DNA from: an uncultured Acidobacteriota bacterium
Lineage (GTDB): Bacteria; Acidobacteriota; Blastocatellia; Pyrinomonadales; Pyrinomonadaceae
Length of the DNA stretch: 44,330 bases
Reading direction: 5' to 3'
NCBI GenBank assembly: GCA_902826795.1
Contig: CADEGD010000016.1
Span: forward strand, 35,384-79,713
The position numbers and the translations under genes are program-made. How positions within the stretch are numbered: position 1 is the first letter of the stretch; each line of letters opens with the position of its first letter. Below the pieces are notes generated by a model that made no database searches, was not told the DNA's origin, and saw only the letters and a program-made list of their open reading frames with translations. Positions 36,281-44,152 of the stretch are shown piece after piece.

Positions 36281-36364
36281 GTTTAGAGTTCAAGCTTTAG
36301 CTTGCATCCGTTGCCGTGCAGCTACTCTTGGCAACCCAAACAAGCTAAAGCTTGAACTCTAAAC
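36281..36364. repeat. REPIN-like inverted repeat (GTTTAGAGTT family, copy 2)
   Basis: Perfect 24-base inverted arms at 36281-36304 and 36341-36364 around a 36-base spacer. Each arm is GTTTAGAGTT plus the mini-palindrome CAAGCTTTAGCTTG. Lies between sucD and the NTF2-like gene. Confidence 0.9.
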
Positions 36365-36375
36365 GGGGACGACCG

Positions 36376-36837
36376 ATGTTAGAAAATCTCCCCAACCGTC
36401 AATACCCCGGTATGACACACGCAGAATTTACGAAACGATGGTTTGACGAAGTTTGGAACCACAAGAACGCCGACGCGATCGACGAAATGTTTGCCGAGGA
36501 CGGCGTCGGCCACGGTATTTTTAACCCGGACGGATCGCCGATAGTCGGCCCGAAGGACTACAAACCTTTTCACAAGAACTTCGTAACCGCCTTTCCCGAC
36601 CTTAAGGTGACCGTCGAAGATTCCGTCACCGAAGGCGACAAGATCGCCGTCCGCTGCCGTGTCAACGCTACGCACTGCGGCGAAGGCATCGGCGTCACGC
36701 CCTGCAACACGCCCGTCGAATTCACCTTCATGAGCATCGTCCGCGTCGAGAACGGCAAGATCGCCGAAGCATGGAACAACATTGATTTTATGGAGATGTA
36801 CAAGCAGGTAGGTGCGCTGAGATTAGAGTTGGCCTAA
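36376..36837 (+). CDS. SnoaL-like/NTF2-fold protein (ester cyclase family)
   Basis: A 153-residue protein of the SnoaL-type polyketide cyclase or limonene-epoxide hydrolase-like fold. FTKRWFDEVWNHKNADAIDE, then an acidic FAEDGVGHGI, FHKNFVTAFPDLKVTVED and a closing WNNIDFMEMYKQVGAL are family landmarks. Substrate unknown; such proteins are often annotated ester cyclase without biochemical basis. ATG 36376 is chosen because an upstream TTG at 36352 lies within the repeat element. Confidence 0.8.
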   Translation: MLENLPNRQYPGMTHAEFTKRWFDEVWNHKNADAIDEMFAEDGVGHGIFNPDGSPIVGPKDYKPFHKNFVTAFPDLKVTVEDSVTEGDKIAVRCRVNATHCGEGIGVTPCNTPVEFTFMSIVRVENGKIAEAWNNIDFMEMYKQVGALRLELA

Positions 36838-36866
36838 GACTCAACCGATACGACTCAAACAAAACT

Positions 36867-37391
36867 ATGAAAACATTCTCCTGCGTAGCTACTCTAGCGT
36901 TCATCACCGCTGCTTTTACATTCACCGCCGCCGCACAAAAGACGTCAGCCGAGCTTGAGCAGGAGAAGAAAGAACTCCGAGCCAAAGCTTGCGGTACCGA
37001 GAAAGTAGACTACAAACAGAAGACCGACAAAGCCCAACACCCGACGCCGGAGCCTTCCGCGGACAAAGCGATGATCTACGTCCTCCGCACCAGCATGCTC
37101 GGCTACAAGATCGCGTCCAAACTTGCCGTCGATGGCAAATGGATGGGCGTAAATCGCGGCAAAACCTATTTTTACTTCAGCGTCGACCCTGGCAAACGAT
37201 ACTTCTGCTCCGAAGCCGAAAACCAAGACTACCTGTCTCTGGACGTAGAAGCCGGCAAGACCTACTTTCTCAAACAACGCGTAGAGATGGGGATGTGGAA
37301 AGCCCGCACCGACCTTGTAGTCGTCGAAGAAGCTAAGGGCAGGGAAGAGCTGAAGGATGTGAATCTGAGTACCTTTGAATTAAAGCCATAG
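36867..37391 (+). CDS. Secreted DUF2846-like protein
   Basis: A 174-residue exported protein. The signal peptide (MKTFSCVATLAFITAAFTFT) is followed by a charged linker (about 25-60) and a beta-sandwich region with MIYVLRTSMLG, VDGKWMGVNRGKTYFYFSVD, PGKRYFCSE and VEAGKTYFLKQ, the repeat pattern of DUF2846 envelope proteins. No lipobox Cys is seen. Function unknown. It stands 29 bases after the NTF2-like gene and may be co-transcribed. Confidence 0.72.
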   Translation: MKTFSCVATLAFITAAFTFTAAAQKTSAELEQEKKELRAKACGTEKVDYKQKTDKAQHPTPEPSADKAMIYVLRTSMLGYKIASKLAVDGKWMGVNRGKTYFYFSVDPGKRYFCSEAENQDYLSLDVEAGKTYFLKQRVEMGMWKARTDLVVVEEAKGREELKDVNLSTFELKP

Positions 37392-37496
37392 TCGACCATC
37401 ACCTTGAGTACTGAGAAGCAAGGGCAGTCGTTGATAAGTCGGGCTATTGAACGATTTTTTCGTCGCCTAACATCCGGCCATAAGATCTGGTCGAAA

Positions 37497-38585
37497 ATGA
37501 GAAAGATGAAGACTGCTTTTTTAATTCTTTCAGCGCTGGTCTGCTTGTCGATCTCCGTGCTCGCATCTGATTCCGGCAAGGTCGACGAGTTGATCCGCCA
37601 GGCTTACGCCAAGGGCGAGTTTTCGGGCGTCGTGCTTGTCGAGAAAGACGGCAGGATCATTTATCAGGACGCGGTCGGCCTCGCGAACCGGCAGTTCGGC
37701 ATTCCAAACAGCTTCACGACAAAATTCCGTATCTGTTCGGTCACCAAGCAGTTCACGGCGGTTCTCGTGATGCAGTTGGTCGATGCGGGAAAGATCGACC
37801 TTGATAAAACAATTTTGGACTACCTTCCCGATTTCCGAAAGGATACCGGCGGAAAGATAAAAGTCCGAGACCTGCTGCTTAGTGCTTCCGGCTTACCCGC
37901 ATTGCCGGACGAGTTTTACGTCAGCGAAGATCCGAAGATGGTGGACGCCGCGTTCGTGATCGGCAAATATCTTCAGGGTGATCTCGCTTTCACGCCCGGC
38001 GAACGATTCAATTACAACAACGGCGACTTCCTGATACTCGGCGAGATCGTCGCGAAGCTTTCAGGCAAACCTTACGAAACTGTCCTCGAGGAAAAGATCC
38101 TCAAACCGCTGGGAATGAAGAACACTGGCCTGCTCAGAAACGAAGACGTGGTCTCAACTCTCGCGGGCGGCTACAGTTATCGGAATGGCGGTTATCTGAA
38201 CGAAAGCTTTGTACAGATCCGGAATTTCGGCGCGGCTGGGGCGATGTACTCTACTGCAGGAGATCTCCAGTTGTGGAATCGCGCCCTGATGTCGAACAAG
38301 GTTCTTTCAAAAAGGTCGACCGATGAGATGTTCACGCCGTCGCCAAAACTCGGCTTCGTCGGCCTCGGCAGTTGGGCCTATGATCTTAAGTTCGCCGACG
38401 GTAAAACCGTCCGTGCCGTCGAACGCCAAGGCTACATCAACGGTTTCTGCGCCCTGAATATCATCGTACCCGAACGAAAGATCTCCGCAGTATTCCTCAG
38501 CAATACGGAAACTCAGACTCTCTTTCAAACCTACGCGAGTCGCGGCCTCTCCTATGAAGTCCTGAACGAACTGTTCGGTCGCTGA
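37497..38585 (+). CDS. Secreted serine hydrolase, beta-lactamase class C / penicillin-binding family
   Basis: A 362-residue exported protein of the PF00144 group. Signal peptide (KTAFLILSALVCLSISVLAS), nucleophile motif SVTK (Ser81, Lys84) and YNN (Tyr173) are present; the third motif is not obvious, as is common for esterase-type members. ATG 37497 gives the signal peptide start; longer readings add 31 basic residues. Could be a D-aminopeptidase, esterase or cell-wall hydrolase; resistance to beta-lactams should not be assumed. Confidence 0.85.
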   Translation: MRKMKTAFLILSALVCLSISVLASDSGKVDELIRQAYAKGEFSGVVLVEKDGRIIYQDAVGLANRQFGIPNSFTTKFRICSVTKQFTAVLVMQLVDAGKIDLDKTILDYLPDFRKDTGGKIKVRDLLLSASGLPALPDEFYVSEDPKMVDAAFVIGKYLQGDLAFTPGERFNYNNGDFLILGEIVAKLSGKPYETVLEEKILKPLGMKNTGLLRNEDVVSTLAGGYSYRNGGYLNESFVQIRNFGAAGAMYSTAGDLQLWNRALMSNKVLSKRSTDEMFTPSPKLGFVGLGSWAYDLKFADGKTVRAVERQGYINGFCALNIIVPERKISAVFLSNTETQTLFQTYASRGLSYEVLNELFGR

Positions 38586-38808
38586 ACACGTCTTGCTATC
38601 GACGAAAACTTACTAATCACCTTACTCGCCGTTCATTAACGCATTACTGAGTTGCGAGCATCGAACAAGGGCTATATTCTTTAAGTGCAACACTTTCAGC
38701 GTGGGTGCGGTTTTCGCGTGGAGCGCGACCAGAGCCTGCCCGCAAGGGCGTTGGCTTACACAACCTCGAAAGCAAAAGATTGCGCAACTACATACTAAAT
38801 CATTAAGA

Positions 38809-39225
38809 ATGAGCAATTTAACATTTGGAATCATCAAGCCCGACGCGGTTCGGGCGGGAAATCACGGAAAGATCGTAGATCGAATTTTGGCCGCGGGATT
38901 TAAGGTACGCGGGATGAAGCTTATTCATCAATCTAAAAAACAGGCCGAGGGATTTTACGCTGTCCACGCGGAGAGACCGTTTTTTGGCGAGCTGACGGAG
39001 TTTATGTCGAGCGGCCCTTGTGTCGTGCTGGCATTGGAAAAGGAAAACGCCGTGCCAGCCTGGCGCGATCTAATGGGCGCGACGAATCCGGCCGAAGCCG
39101 CCGATGGCACGCTTCGCAAGGAATTTGCGTCTTCAATTGGTGAGAACGCAGTTCACGGCTCCGATTCGGACGAGAACGCCGCGATCGAGATCGCTTATTT
39201 CTTTAGCAAACTTGAATTAGTTTAG
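38809..39225 (+). CDS. ndk: Nucleoside diphosphate kinase
   Basis: Transfers the terminal phosphate among nucleoside triphosphates, 138 residues. The catalytic His116 in [12 protein letters not shown] and the N-terminal [10 protein letters not shown] block are intact. ATG 38809 is the start; a GTG at 38701 would add 36 residues with no family match. The 223 bases upstream (38586-38808) hold no gene, only a short palindrome-rich stretch around 38720-38765. Confidence 0.96.
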   Translation: MSNLTFGIIKPDAVRAGNHGKIVDRILAAGFKVRGMKLIHQSKKQAEGFYAVHAERPFFGELTEFMSSGPCVVLALEKENAVPAWRDLMGATNPAEAADGTLRKEFASSIGENAVHGSDSDENAAIEIAYFFSKLELV

Positions 39226-39257
39226 GGCTAAGGGTATAAAGAGCACAGTTTTATTGA

Positions 39258-39345
39258 GTTCAGAGTGCGCGATTTATCGCGTTGGTCGCTTCATTCGACG
39301 CATTTTGAACCCCGAAGTCGACGGGCTTAAGCCCGCACTCTGAAC
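39258..39345. repeat. REPIN-like inverted repeat (GTTCAGAGTGCG family)
   Basis: GTTCAGAGTGCG (39258-39269) and CGCACTCTGAAC (39334-39345) are perfect inverted ends. Beside each lies a mini-palindrome, CGCGATTTATCGCG on the left and CGGGCTTAAGCCCG on the right. The end tag resembles the GTTTAGAGTT family. Confidence 0.8.
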
Positions 39346-39350
39346 AGCTT

Positions 39351-40301
39351 ATGAAAAAGTGCCCGACTTGCGAAAAGGAATTCGACGACGCGATGCGGTT
39401 CTGCCAGACTGACGGAACTCCGTTGGTTGACGCCGCGCCGGAAGTAGATCCGTATAAGACGATGGTCGCGCGTTCCGAGGATATCGCCGCGATGATACCG
39501 CCGGCTTCAGAAGCTCAACCGCAAGCTCCGGCTGCTCCTGAACCGCCGCCGACGTCTGAAGAGGTCCTTGATCTGCCGCCGATCGGCAGTGATCCGAAGA
39601 AGACGATGTACGCGTCCGAGGACGAGATTCGGAGCGCGATGGCCGAGGTCGATACGCCGATAGTTGACGTACCGCCGGTTGTGGCCGAGCCGGAGCCGCC
39701 GACATTTATCGCCCCCCCGGCTGCTAAAGACCTGCCGCCGAGGCCTGAATTTAAGACGACTCCGCCGATACCGTCACCGTTTGGTGAGCCGTCGCCGGAG
39801 CCGGAATTACCGGTCTTTGAGGCGCCCGAACCCGAACCTCCCGCGTTCGCTCAAGCTGAGCCGGCCGCTCCGGCCTTTAACCCATTTGAACATTCGGCCC
39901 CCGAACCAAAAATTCCGATGGTCGGGTCAAACTTTCCGCCTTCGCCCGCGGCGCAAGATCAAAGCTGGCAAAAACAAGAAATGCAAAATCCTCAATATCA
40001 ACCCGGCAGCGGCATGCCCGCGGCAGCCGGTCAGAATAAGACGCTCGCCATCGTTTCGCTCGTGGCCGGCATCCTGGGCCTTACACTTTGTTGCGGAACG
40101 TTGATTCCGAGCCTGGTTGCGATCGTCACCGGCTTTATGGCTCGTGGAAAAGCTAACTCGGACCCGTCCAACTACGGCGGCGCCGGACTCGCGATCGGCG
40201 GTCTTATCACCGGCGTGTTGGGCCTGCTGGCCGGAATAGGCTATCTCATTTTTGTCTTCTTCCTCGGCGGCCTTCAGCTCATGATGCAGGGAGCACGGTA
40301 A
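39351..40301 (+). CDS. Zinc-ribbon, Pro-rich, DUF4190 membrane protein
   Basis: A 316-residue protein: an N-terminal zinc ribbon (CPTCEKEFDDAMRFC, residues 4-18), a long Pro/Glu/Ala-rich, low-complexity linker (about 30-215), and a C-terminal DUF4190 region with two hydrophobic spans (about 228-305, AIVSLVAGILGLTLCCGTLI and glycine-rich ILGLLAGIGYLIFVFFLGG). The linker resembles those of FHA or signalling-associated proteins in these bacteria. Role unknown; it is followed six bases later by nuoI. Confidence 0.75.
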   Translation: MKKCPTCEKEFDDAMRFCQTDGTPLVDAAPEVDPYKTMVARSEDIAAMIPPASEAQPQAPAAPEPPPTSEEVLDLPPIGSDPKKTMYASEDEIRSAMAEVDTPIVDVPPVVAEPEPPTFIAPPAAKDLPPRPEFKTTPPIPSPFGEPSPEPELPVFEAPEPEPPAFAQAEPAAPAFNPFEHSAPEPKIPMVGSNFPPSPAAQDQSWQKQEMQNPQYQPGSGMPAAAGQNKTLAIVSLVAGILGLTLCCGTLIPSLVAIVTGFMARGKANSDPSNYGGAGLAIGGLITGVLGLLAGIGYLIFVFFLGGLQLMMQGAR

Positions 40302-40307
40302 AGGTTC

Positions 40308-40829
40308 ATGTCGCTGATCTCCGACGTAATTCAATCGACGGTCGCGGTCGTAAAGGGTATGAAACGTACCCTTTCCGAAATACCGCGAGAAAAGTGGACC
40401 GTGCAGTATCCCGAGCAGCCGGTCACCGTTCAGCCGCGATATCGCGGACAGCATCTTCTCCACGTTGACGAGGCGGGGAAGGAAAAGTGCGTCGCGTGCT
40501 ACTTGTGCGCGGCGGCCTGCCCGTCGGACTGCATCTACATCGAAGCCGAGACGGATCCGCGTCCCTACGCCGACCGCGTCGGCCGCGACGAACGATACGC
40601 AAAGGTTTACAACATCGACTACGGACGCTGTATCTTTTGCGGATTTTGCGTGGAAGCGTGTCCGAAGGATGCGATCACTCACGGCTATAACTTTGAGATT
40701 TCGGTCTATAACCGGACCGACCTCCTCAAAACCAAGGACGACCTGTTGATCACGAAGCAAAAACAATCCAAGAACTATCGGGTCGCGCTCTCGACCGAGG
40801 ATGTCGATTCGGAGTTCAAAGAGGTTTAG
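40308..40829 (+). CDS. nuoI: NADH-quinone oxidoreductase subunit I (8Fe ferredoxin-like)
   Basis: A 173-residue complex I subunit carrying two [4Fe-4S] clusters. The motifs CVACYLCAAACPSDC and CIFCGFCVEACPKDA supply eight ligand cysteines. The C-terminus has the usual NRTDLLKTKDDLL region. No other nuo genes are adjacent, so it is a detached copy, perhaps one of two. A NuoI paralogue in another iron-sulfur enzyme is possible but less likely because of the N-terminal segment. Confidence 0.9.
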   Translation: MSLISDVIQSTVAVVKGMKRTLSEIPREKWTVQYPEQPVTVQPRYRGQHLLHVDEAGKEKCVACYLCAAACPSDCIYIEAETDPRPYADRVGRDERYAKVYNIDYGRCIFCGFCVEACPKDAITHGYNFEISVYNRTDLLKTKDDLLITKQKQSKNYRVALSTEDVDSEFKEV

Positions 40830-40841
40830 GCGAAAGACATT

Positions 40842-40911
40842 GCGGAGGCCCGCACGAAGTAATAGCGTGTATTGGTGATTGCTGATGCCCTTACTTCATG
40901 CGGGCTTCTGC
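40842..40911. repeat. Long hairpin after nuoI (GCCCGCACGAAGTAA family)
   Basis: GCCCGCACGAAGTAA (40848-40862) pairs with TTACTTCATGCGGGC (40891-40905) with one mismatch; pairing continues outwards with wobbles to 40842 and 40911. The loop is 28 bases. A related half-element, AGGCCCGCGCGTTAGCAAAG, occurs at 41524-41543. May act as a terminator; also REPIN-like. Confidence 0.7.
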
Positions 40912-40916
40912 ATTTT

Positions 40917-41537
40917 ATGGATACCGATCAACTTCCTCCAACACAGAAAGGTCGGAAACACGAGATCAGTGCACTCGCTCTCCGAGAGTTTGCGGGTCTG
41001 AGATTCGATGACGAGCCGCTCGACCCATTCGCCCTCGCTCGATACGCAAATCTGGTAGTAGCGTCATTTGCGGAGATTCAGGATTTGCTGAGCGAGGCCA
41101 CGGTGAAACAACTGCTCGAATTCGGTAAAGACGACTGGTCCGGCGGAGCGGCATCGCACAAACTTCCGGACGGGCGACGGCTGATCATCCTCAACCCAAC
41201 GCACGGTAAAAACCGTCACAATGCTACACTGATGGAAGAAGTGAGCCACGTTTTCCTCGGACACAAGCCCAGCCGGTTGGCGATCAAGAACACGAACAAG
41301 GAAGGAAAAACGATTGCCAGAGATTACCGCGCCGAGATCGAAGAGGAAGCTTACGGCACCGGAGCCGCGGCACTTCTGCCCTACACGGCGATCAGGCGAA
41401 TGGCGCGTGAAGGAAAAACCGCCGCCGAGATCGCGAGACATTTCAAAGTCAGCCGAGCGCTCGTCGAATATCGACTAAAGATCTCCAGGCTTTGGGATCT
41501 ATATAAGGAGAACGTATTGCAGAGGCCCGCGCGTTAG
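40917..41537 (+). CDS. ImmA/IrrE-like protein with degenerate metalloprotease motif
   Basis: A 206-residue protein of the ImmA/IrrE (DUF955) group. The expected HEXXH metal motif reads EEVSH (107-111) in TLMEEVSHVFLGHK, so the first His is replaced by Glu while His111, His116 and the later EEEAYG motif remain. The C-terminus (TAAEIARHFKVSRALVEYRL) is a helix-turn-helix, so it could bind DNA. ATG 40917 is chosen since an upstream TTG at 40872 is inside the hairpin. IrrE/ImmA proteins cut repressors in stress responses or mobile elements; the changed motif makes activity uncertain. Confidence 0.75.
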   Translation: MDTDQLPPTQKGRKHEISALALREFAGLRFDDEPLDPFALARYANLVVASFAEIQDLLSEATVKQLLEFGKDDWSGGAASHKLPDGRRLIILNPTHGKNRHNATLMEEVSHVFLGHKPSRLAIKNTNKEGKTIARDYRAEIEEEAYGTGAAALLPYTAIRRMAREGKTAAEIARHFKVSRALVEYRLKISRLWDLYKENVLQRPAR

Positions 41538-41575
41538 CAAAGGGATGTCTGGGAGTTAGATCCAGTTCCGTGCTT

Positions 41576-41602
41576 TTCTGTGGTTTCTGTGTTTTCTGTG
41601 GT
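41576..41602. repeat. Tandem 9-mer TTCTGTGGT
   Basis: Three tandem 9-base units at 41576-41584, 41585-41593 and 41594-41602 (TTCTGTGGT, TTCTGTGTT, TTCTGTGGT). Related to the CCACAGAG repeat at 17783-17839. It lies about 40 bases before the phosphatase gene. Confidence 0.6.
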
Positions 41603-41642
41603 TATGTCTTCGGTCTAACAAAACAAAGTACACGTTCCGTAA

Positions 41643-42932
41643 ATGAACGATATCGACAACAAGCCGTCGCGACCTGACCGTGCTCTCACCACGGAAGATA
41701 AGCTGCGCCTGCTTCTTGATATCACGAACAAGATAAGCAGATCGCTCGATCTCGACGAGGTCTTAAATCTTGTGATGGACACGCTCGGGTCGCTGCTTCC
41801 GTACGACGCGGCCGGCATCTATCTGATCGAGATCGGTGCCGACGCCAAAGATCCGTACATATTCAAATCCAAGGTGATCCGTGGCTATGACATCGGCTTC
41901 CGACTCGTCGAGCCGCGGCTGCGAATGGGCGAAGGTTTCCTCGGCACGGTTGCTCAGAGCGGAAAGCCGATAATCTCGCCGGACGTTTCGCAGGATTCGC
42001 GTTACTTCGAGGCACGTCAACGCACGCGGTCCGAGATGGTCGCGCCCATCATCTCGAACGAGCGGGTCATCGGCGTCTTCGATCTCGAAAGCGACCAGTT
42101 GTCCGAGTATGACGAAGACGACCTCGCCGTGCTAAGCCTGCTCGCATCACACGTCGCGATCATCATCGAAAAAGTTCAACTGCACGAGCAGATGGTCGAA
42201 AAGAAGCGGATCGAGGCTCAGCTCGAGATAGCACGGCAGGTGCAGCTCGAACTCCTGCCCGATCGCGACCCCGCACTTCAGAATTTCGACATCAGCGCTT
42301 ATGTGTTTCCTACCGAGGAAGTCTCGGGCGATTACTACGATTGGGTTAAGATCTTTGACGATCAGATCGGCATTGTCGTCGCCGACGCGGTCGGGAAGGG
42401 AATTCCGGCGGCGCTGTTAATGTCGTTCCTGCGGGCATCCTTGCGGGCGAGCGTACAGGTCGGCTATGCCCCGCACATCGCGATGTCTAAGGTGAACAAC
42501 CTTCTATGGGATTCCGTCGAAGAGCACCAGTTCATCACCGCCATCTACGGCATTCTCGATGAGACTAATCGTACTCTCGTCTTCTCGAACGCGGGCCACA
42601 ATCCGCCGCTGCTAATGTCAGCCGACGGCACGTACAAATACGTCGAGTACGGCGACACGCCGCTCGGAATGTTCTACGACGCCCGATATCACCAGCACTT
42701 CATCCTCTTCGAGCCCGGCCAGACGATGCTGCTTTACACCGACGGCATCACCGAAGCCGCCAACGAAGCTGGCGAAGAATACGGCCAGGACCGCCTCGCA
42801 AAGATCGTCCACAGCGGCCTCAACCTTCCCGCCAAAAAAATGATCGACCACATCCGCAAAGACGTCGCCGACTTCACCGGCCGCAAATTCCTCGACGACG
42901 ACGGCACCCTCTTCATCGTCAAATCCCTCTAA
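41643..42932 (+). CDS. GAF-domain SpoIIE/RsbU-type PP2C phosphatase
   Basis: A 429-residue signalling phosphatase. An N-terminal GAF domain (about 35-180, ISRSLDLDEVLNLVMDTLGS...) leads through a helical linker (VEKKRIEAQLEIARQVQLEL) into a PPM/SpoIIE catalytic domain (about 205-429) with SGDYYDW, VVADAVGKGIPAALLM, SNAGHNPPLL and YTDGITEA. Such proteins remove phosphate from anti-sigma-factor antagonists in partner-switching systems; no partner is in the window. The last 66 bases recur after the toxin gene at 44153-44218. Confidence 0.9.
   Translation: MNDIDNKPSRPDRALTTEDKLRLLLDITNKISRSLDLDEVLNLVMDTLGSLLPYDAAGIYLIEIGADAKDPYIFKSKVIRGYDIGFRLVEPRLRMGEGFLGTVAQSGKPIISPDVSQDSRYFEARQRTRSEMVAPIISNERVIGVFDLESDQLSEYDEDDLAVLSLLASHVAIIIEKVQLHEQMVEKKRIEAQLEIARQVQLELLPDRDPALQNFDISAYVFPTEEVSGDYYDWVKIFDDQIGIVVADAVGKGIPAALLMSFLRASLRASVQVGYAPHIAMSKVNNLLWDSVEEHQFITAIYGILDETNRTLVFSNAGHNPPLLMSADGTYKYVEYGDTPLGMFYDARYHQHFILFEPGQTMLLYTDGITEAANEAGEEYGQDRLAKIVHSGLNLPAKKMIDHIRKDVADFTGRKFLDDDGTLFIVKSL
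42866..42931 (+). repeat. Direct repeat, left copy (3' end of phosphatase gene)
   Basis: Last 66 coding bases of the phosphatase gene, ending at the stop codon. Identical to 44153-44218 except at one base. Together the copies bound the 1.2-kb island that holds the second toxin-antitoxin pair. Confidence 0.95.
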
Positions 42933-42939
42933 TTCAAAA

Positions 42940-42963
42940 GTTTAGAGTTCAAGCTTCAGCTTG
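42940..42963 (+). repeat. Single arm of the GTTTAGAGTT repeat family
   Basis: One 24-base arm differing by one base from the arm at 36281-36304 (CAAGCTTCAGCTTG). No inverted partner follows within 300 bases, so it is a broken or solo element at the left edge of the island. Confidence 0.7.
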
Positions 42964-43010
42964 TTCCTTAGCCCGGGTAGCGGGTGGGGATATGTGTGGT
43001 TAGAGAACTA

Positions 43011-43390
43011 GATCCGAACCACTGAACAAGAAGAACAAGAAGAAACAGGAGGAAAGCGATTCCCCTCCTTACGAAGGAGGGGTGGCAACCGCTTCGGCTG
43101 ACGAGGTGGTTCTCTCCTTCTGTCATCTTATTCCTTCCTGTTGATCCGCTTCCGTGGTTAAAGATCTAAAAGCGGCTCCCTCTTAACGAAGGGTGGCAGT
43201 CGTTTCGGCTGACGGGGTTGTTCTCTCCTTCTGTCATCTTATTCCTTCCTGTTCATCCGGTTCCGTGGTTAAAGATCTAAATCCGAACCACTGAACAAGA
43301 AGAACCAGAAGAAACAGGAGAAAAAGCGACTCCCCTCCTTACGAAGGAGGGGTGGCAGCCGCTTTGGGCTGACGGGGTGGTTCTCTCCTT
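43011..43390. repeat. Complex tandem repeat array with CCCCTCCTT hairpins
   Basis: Gene-free stretch between the phosphatase and toxin-antitoxin genes. Two 115-base units (43056-43170, 43171-43285), a partial third (43326-43390), and two copies of a 40-base Lys-codon-like purine tract (43012-43055, 43280-43324). Units contain the hairpin CCCCTCCTTACGAAGGAGGGG-type (at 43062 and 43331) and GGTGGCARCCGCTTYGG-CTGACGRGG. Copies have drifted by 10 to 20 percent. Not CRISPR: no regular spacers. Such sequences recur across many bacterial genomes. Confidence 0.75.
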
Positions 43391-43465
43391 TCTTTTCCGC
43401 TAAGGGCGGGCGACAGGTCCACGCTTGCGTGGCTTACGACACAGAAAAAGTAAGACAGACTTAAA

Positions 43466-43503
43466 TTGACTTACATCTCTACTACGTGCTACACAATGTG
43501 TAG
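43466..43503 (+). promoter_or_regulatory. Promoter and palindromic operator of the second toxin-antitoxin pair
   Basis: TTGACT (43466-43471), 18 bases, TACACA (43490-43495). The perfect palindrome CTACACA-A-TGTGTAG (43489-43503) overlaps the -10 and start region, nine bases before the antitoxin ATG. It is the expected site for an AbrB-type autorepressor. Confidence 0.55.
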
Positions 43504-43511
43504 AGGCGTAC

Positions 43512-43742
43512 ATGGAAACCACAGCGACGACTAAAGGCCAGATTGTGATTCCCTCGTCGGTGCGAAAACGACTGGGCATCAAGAGCGGAACACGGATCAA
43601 AGTAGAACTTGACGAGGAAAAAGGACAGATAATCCTTCGGCCCATCACCCGCGAATATATTCACAGTCTGCGCGGAATGCTAAAAGGGAAGGGGCTGCTT
43701 AAGGAACTCGCGGCCGAGAAGGCCCGCGAACGGCAACGGTAA
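43512..43742 (+). CDS. AbrB/MazE-type antitoxin
   Basis: A 76-residue protein with the swapped-hairpin AbrB fold (ATTKGQIVIPSSVRKRLGIK, about 5-24) and a Lys/Arg-rich C-terminal helix (LKGKGLLKELAAEKARERQR) that should bind the PIN toxin encoded two bases downstream. Not closely similar to the antitoxin at 18716. AGAGG lies five bases before the ATG. Autoregulation through the palindrome upstream is inferred. Confidence 0.88.
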   Translation: METTATTKGQIVIPSSVRKRLGIKSGTRIKVELDEEKGQIILRPITREYIHSLRGMLKGKGLLKELAAEKARERQR

Positions 43743-43744
43743 CT

Positions 43745-44152
43745 ATGAAGAAGCCGAAAGCCATAGTTCTCGATTCCTGGGCTGTAATGGCCTTCCTTCA
43801 AGACGAACCAGCCGCCGAAAAGATCGCCGACACACTCGCCGACGCACAGGAAAACGCGATTCCCGTTAGTATGAGCGTAGTCAACGCCGGCGAGATATGG
43901 TACATCGTCGCTCGACGGGCCTCCGCAGCCGAAGCCGATCGCACGCTCCATCTCATCCAGGAAATTGGCGTACGTTTGTTCGATGCAGACCTGGCACTTA
44001 CCAAGATCGCCGCTCGCTACAACGAAAACGGAAATATCTCCTACGCCGATTGCTACGCCGCCGCCCTCGCAAAGCAGCAAAAGGCCCATCTCATGACCGG
44101 CGACGATGAGTTCAAACCACTCGAATCAGACATATCCATCCTTTGGCTCTAA
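43745..44152 (+). CDS. PIN domain ribonuclease toxin (VapC-like)
   Basis: A 135-residue PIN protein with Asp10 (VLDSWAVMAFL), Glu50 (NAGEIWY), Asp102 (SYADCYAAALA) and Asp120 (TGDDEF) at the active-site positions. The pair looks like a complete VapBC-type module. Its TAA is followed at once by a copy of the phosphatase gene's 3' end. It belongs to a different PIN branch from the toxin at 18297. Confidence 0.9.
   Translation: MKKPKAIVLDSWAVMAFLQDEPAAEKIADTLADAQENAIPVSMSVVNAGEIWYIVARRASAAEADRTLHLIQEIGVRLFDADLALTKIAARYNENGNISYADCYAAALAKQQKAHLMTGDDEFKPLESDISILWL

Noticed and set aside
37404..37496. 31-residue N-terminal extension of the serine hydrolase
   Set aside because: It would put a basic segment before an otherwise normal signal peptide; ATG 37497 is more likely.
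38701..38808. 36-residue extension of ndk from GTG 38701
   Set aside because: The family starts at the TFGIIKPDA block; the extension lies in a palindrome-rich gap.
38586..38808. Possible small RNA or promoter region before ndk
   Set aside because: A TATATT hexamer is present near 38672, but the only -35-like element is spaced 15 bases away; nothing firm can be claimed.
39927..40766. 279-codon open frame on the - strand across the DUF4190 and nuoI genes
   Set aside because: It lies opposite two supported genes, including the eight-Cys ferredoxin motifs, and shows no motif of its own.
43011..43390. Possible CRISPR array
   Set aside because: Units are 115 and 40 bases, unequal and drifted, with no spacer pattern and no cas genes.
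42933..44152. Insertion sequence carrying the toxin-antitoxin pair
   Set aside because: No transposase frame and no terminal inverted repeats; only the 66-bp direct repeats are present.
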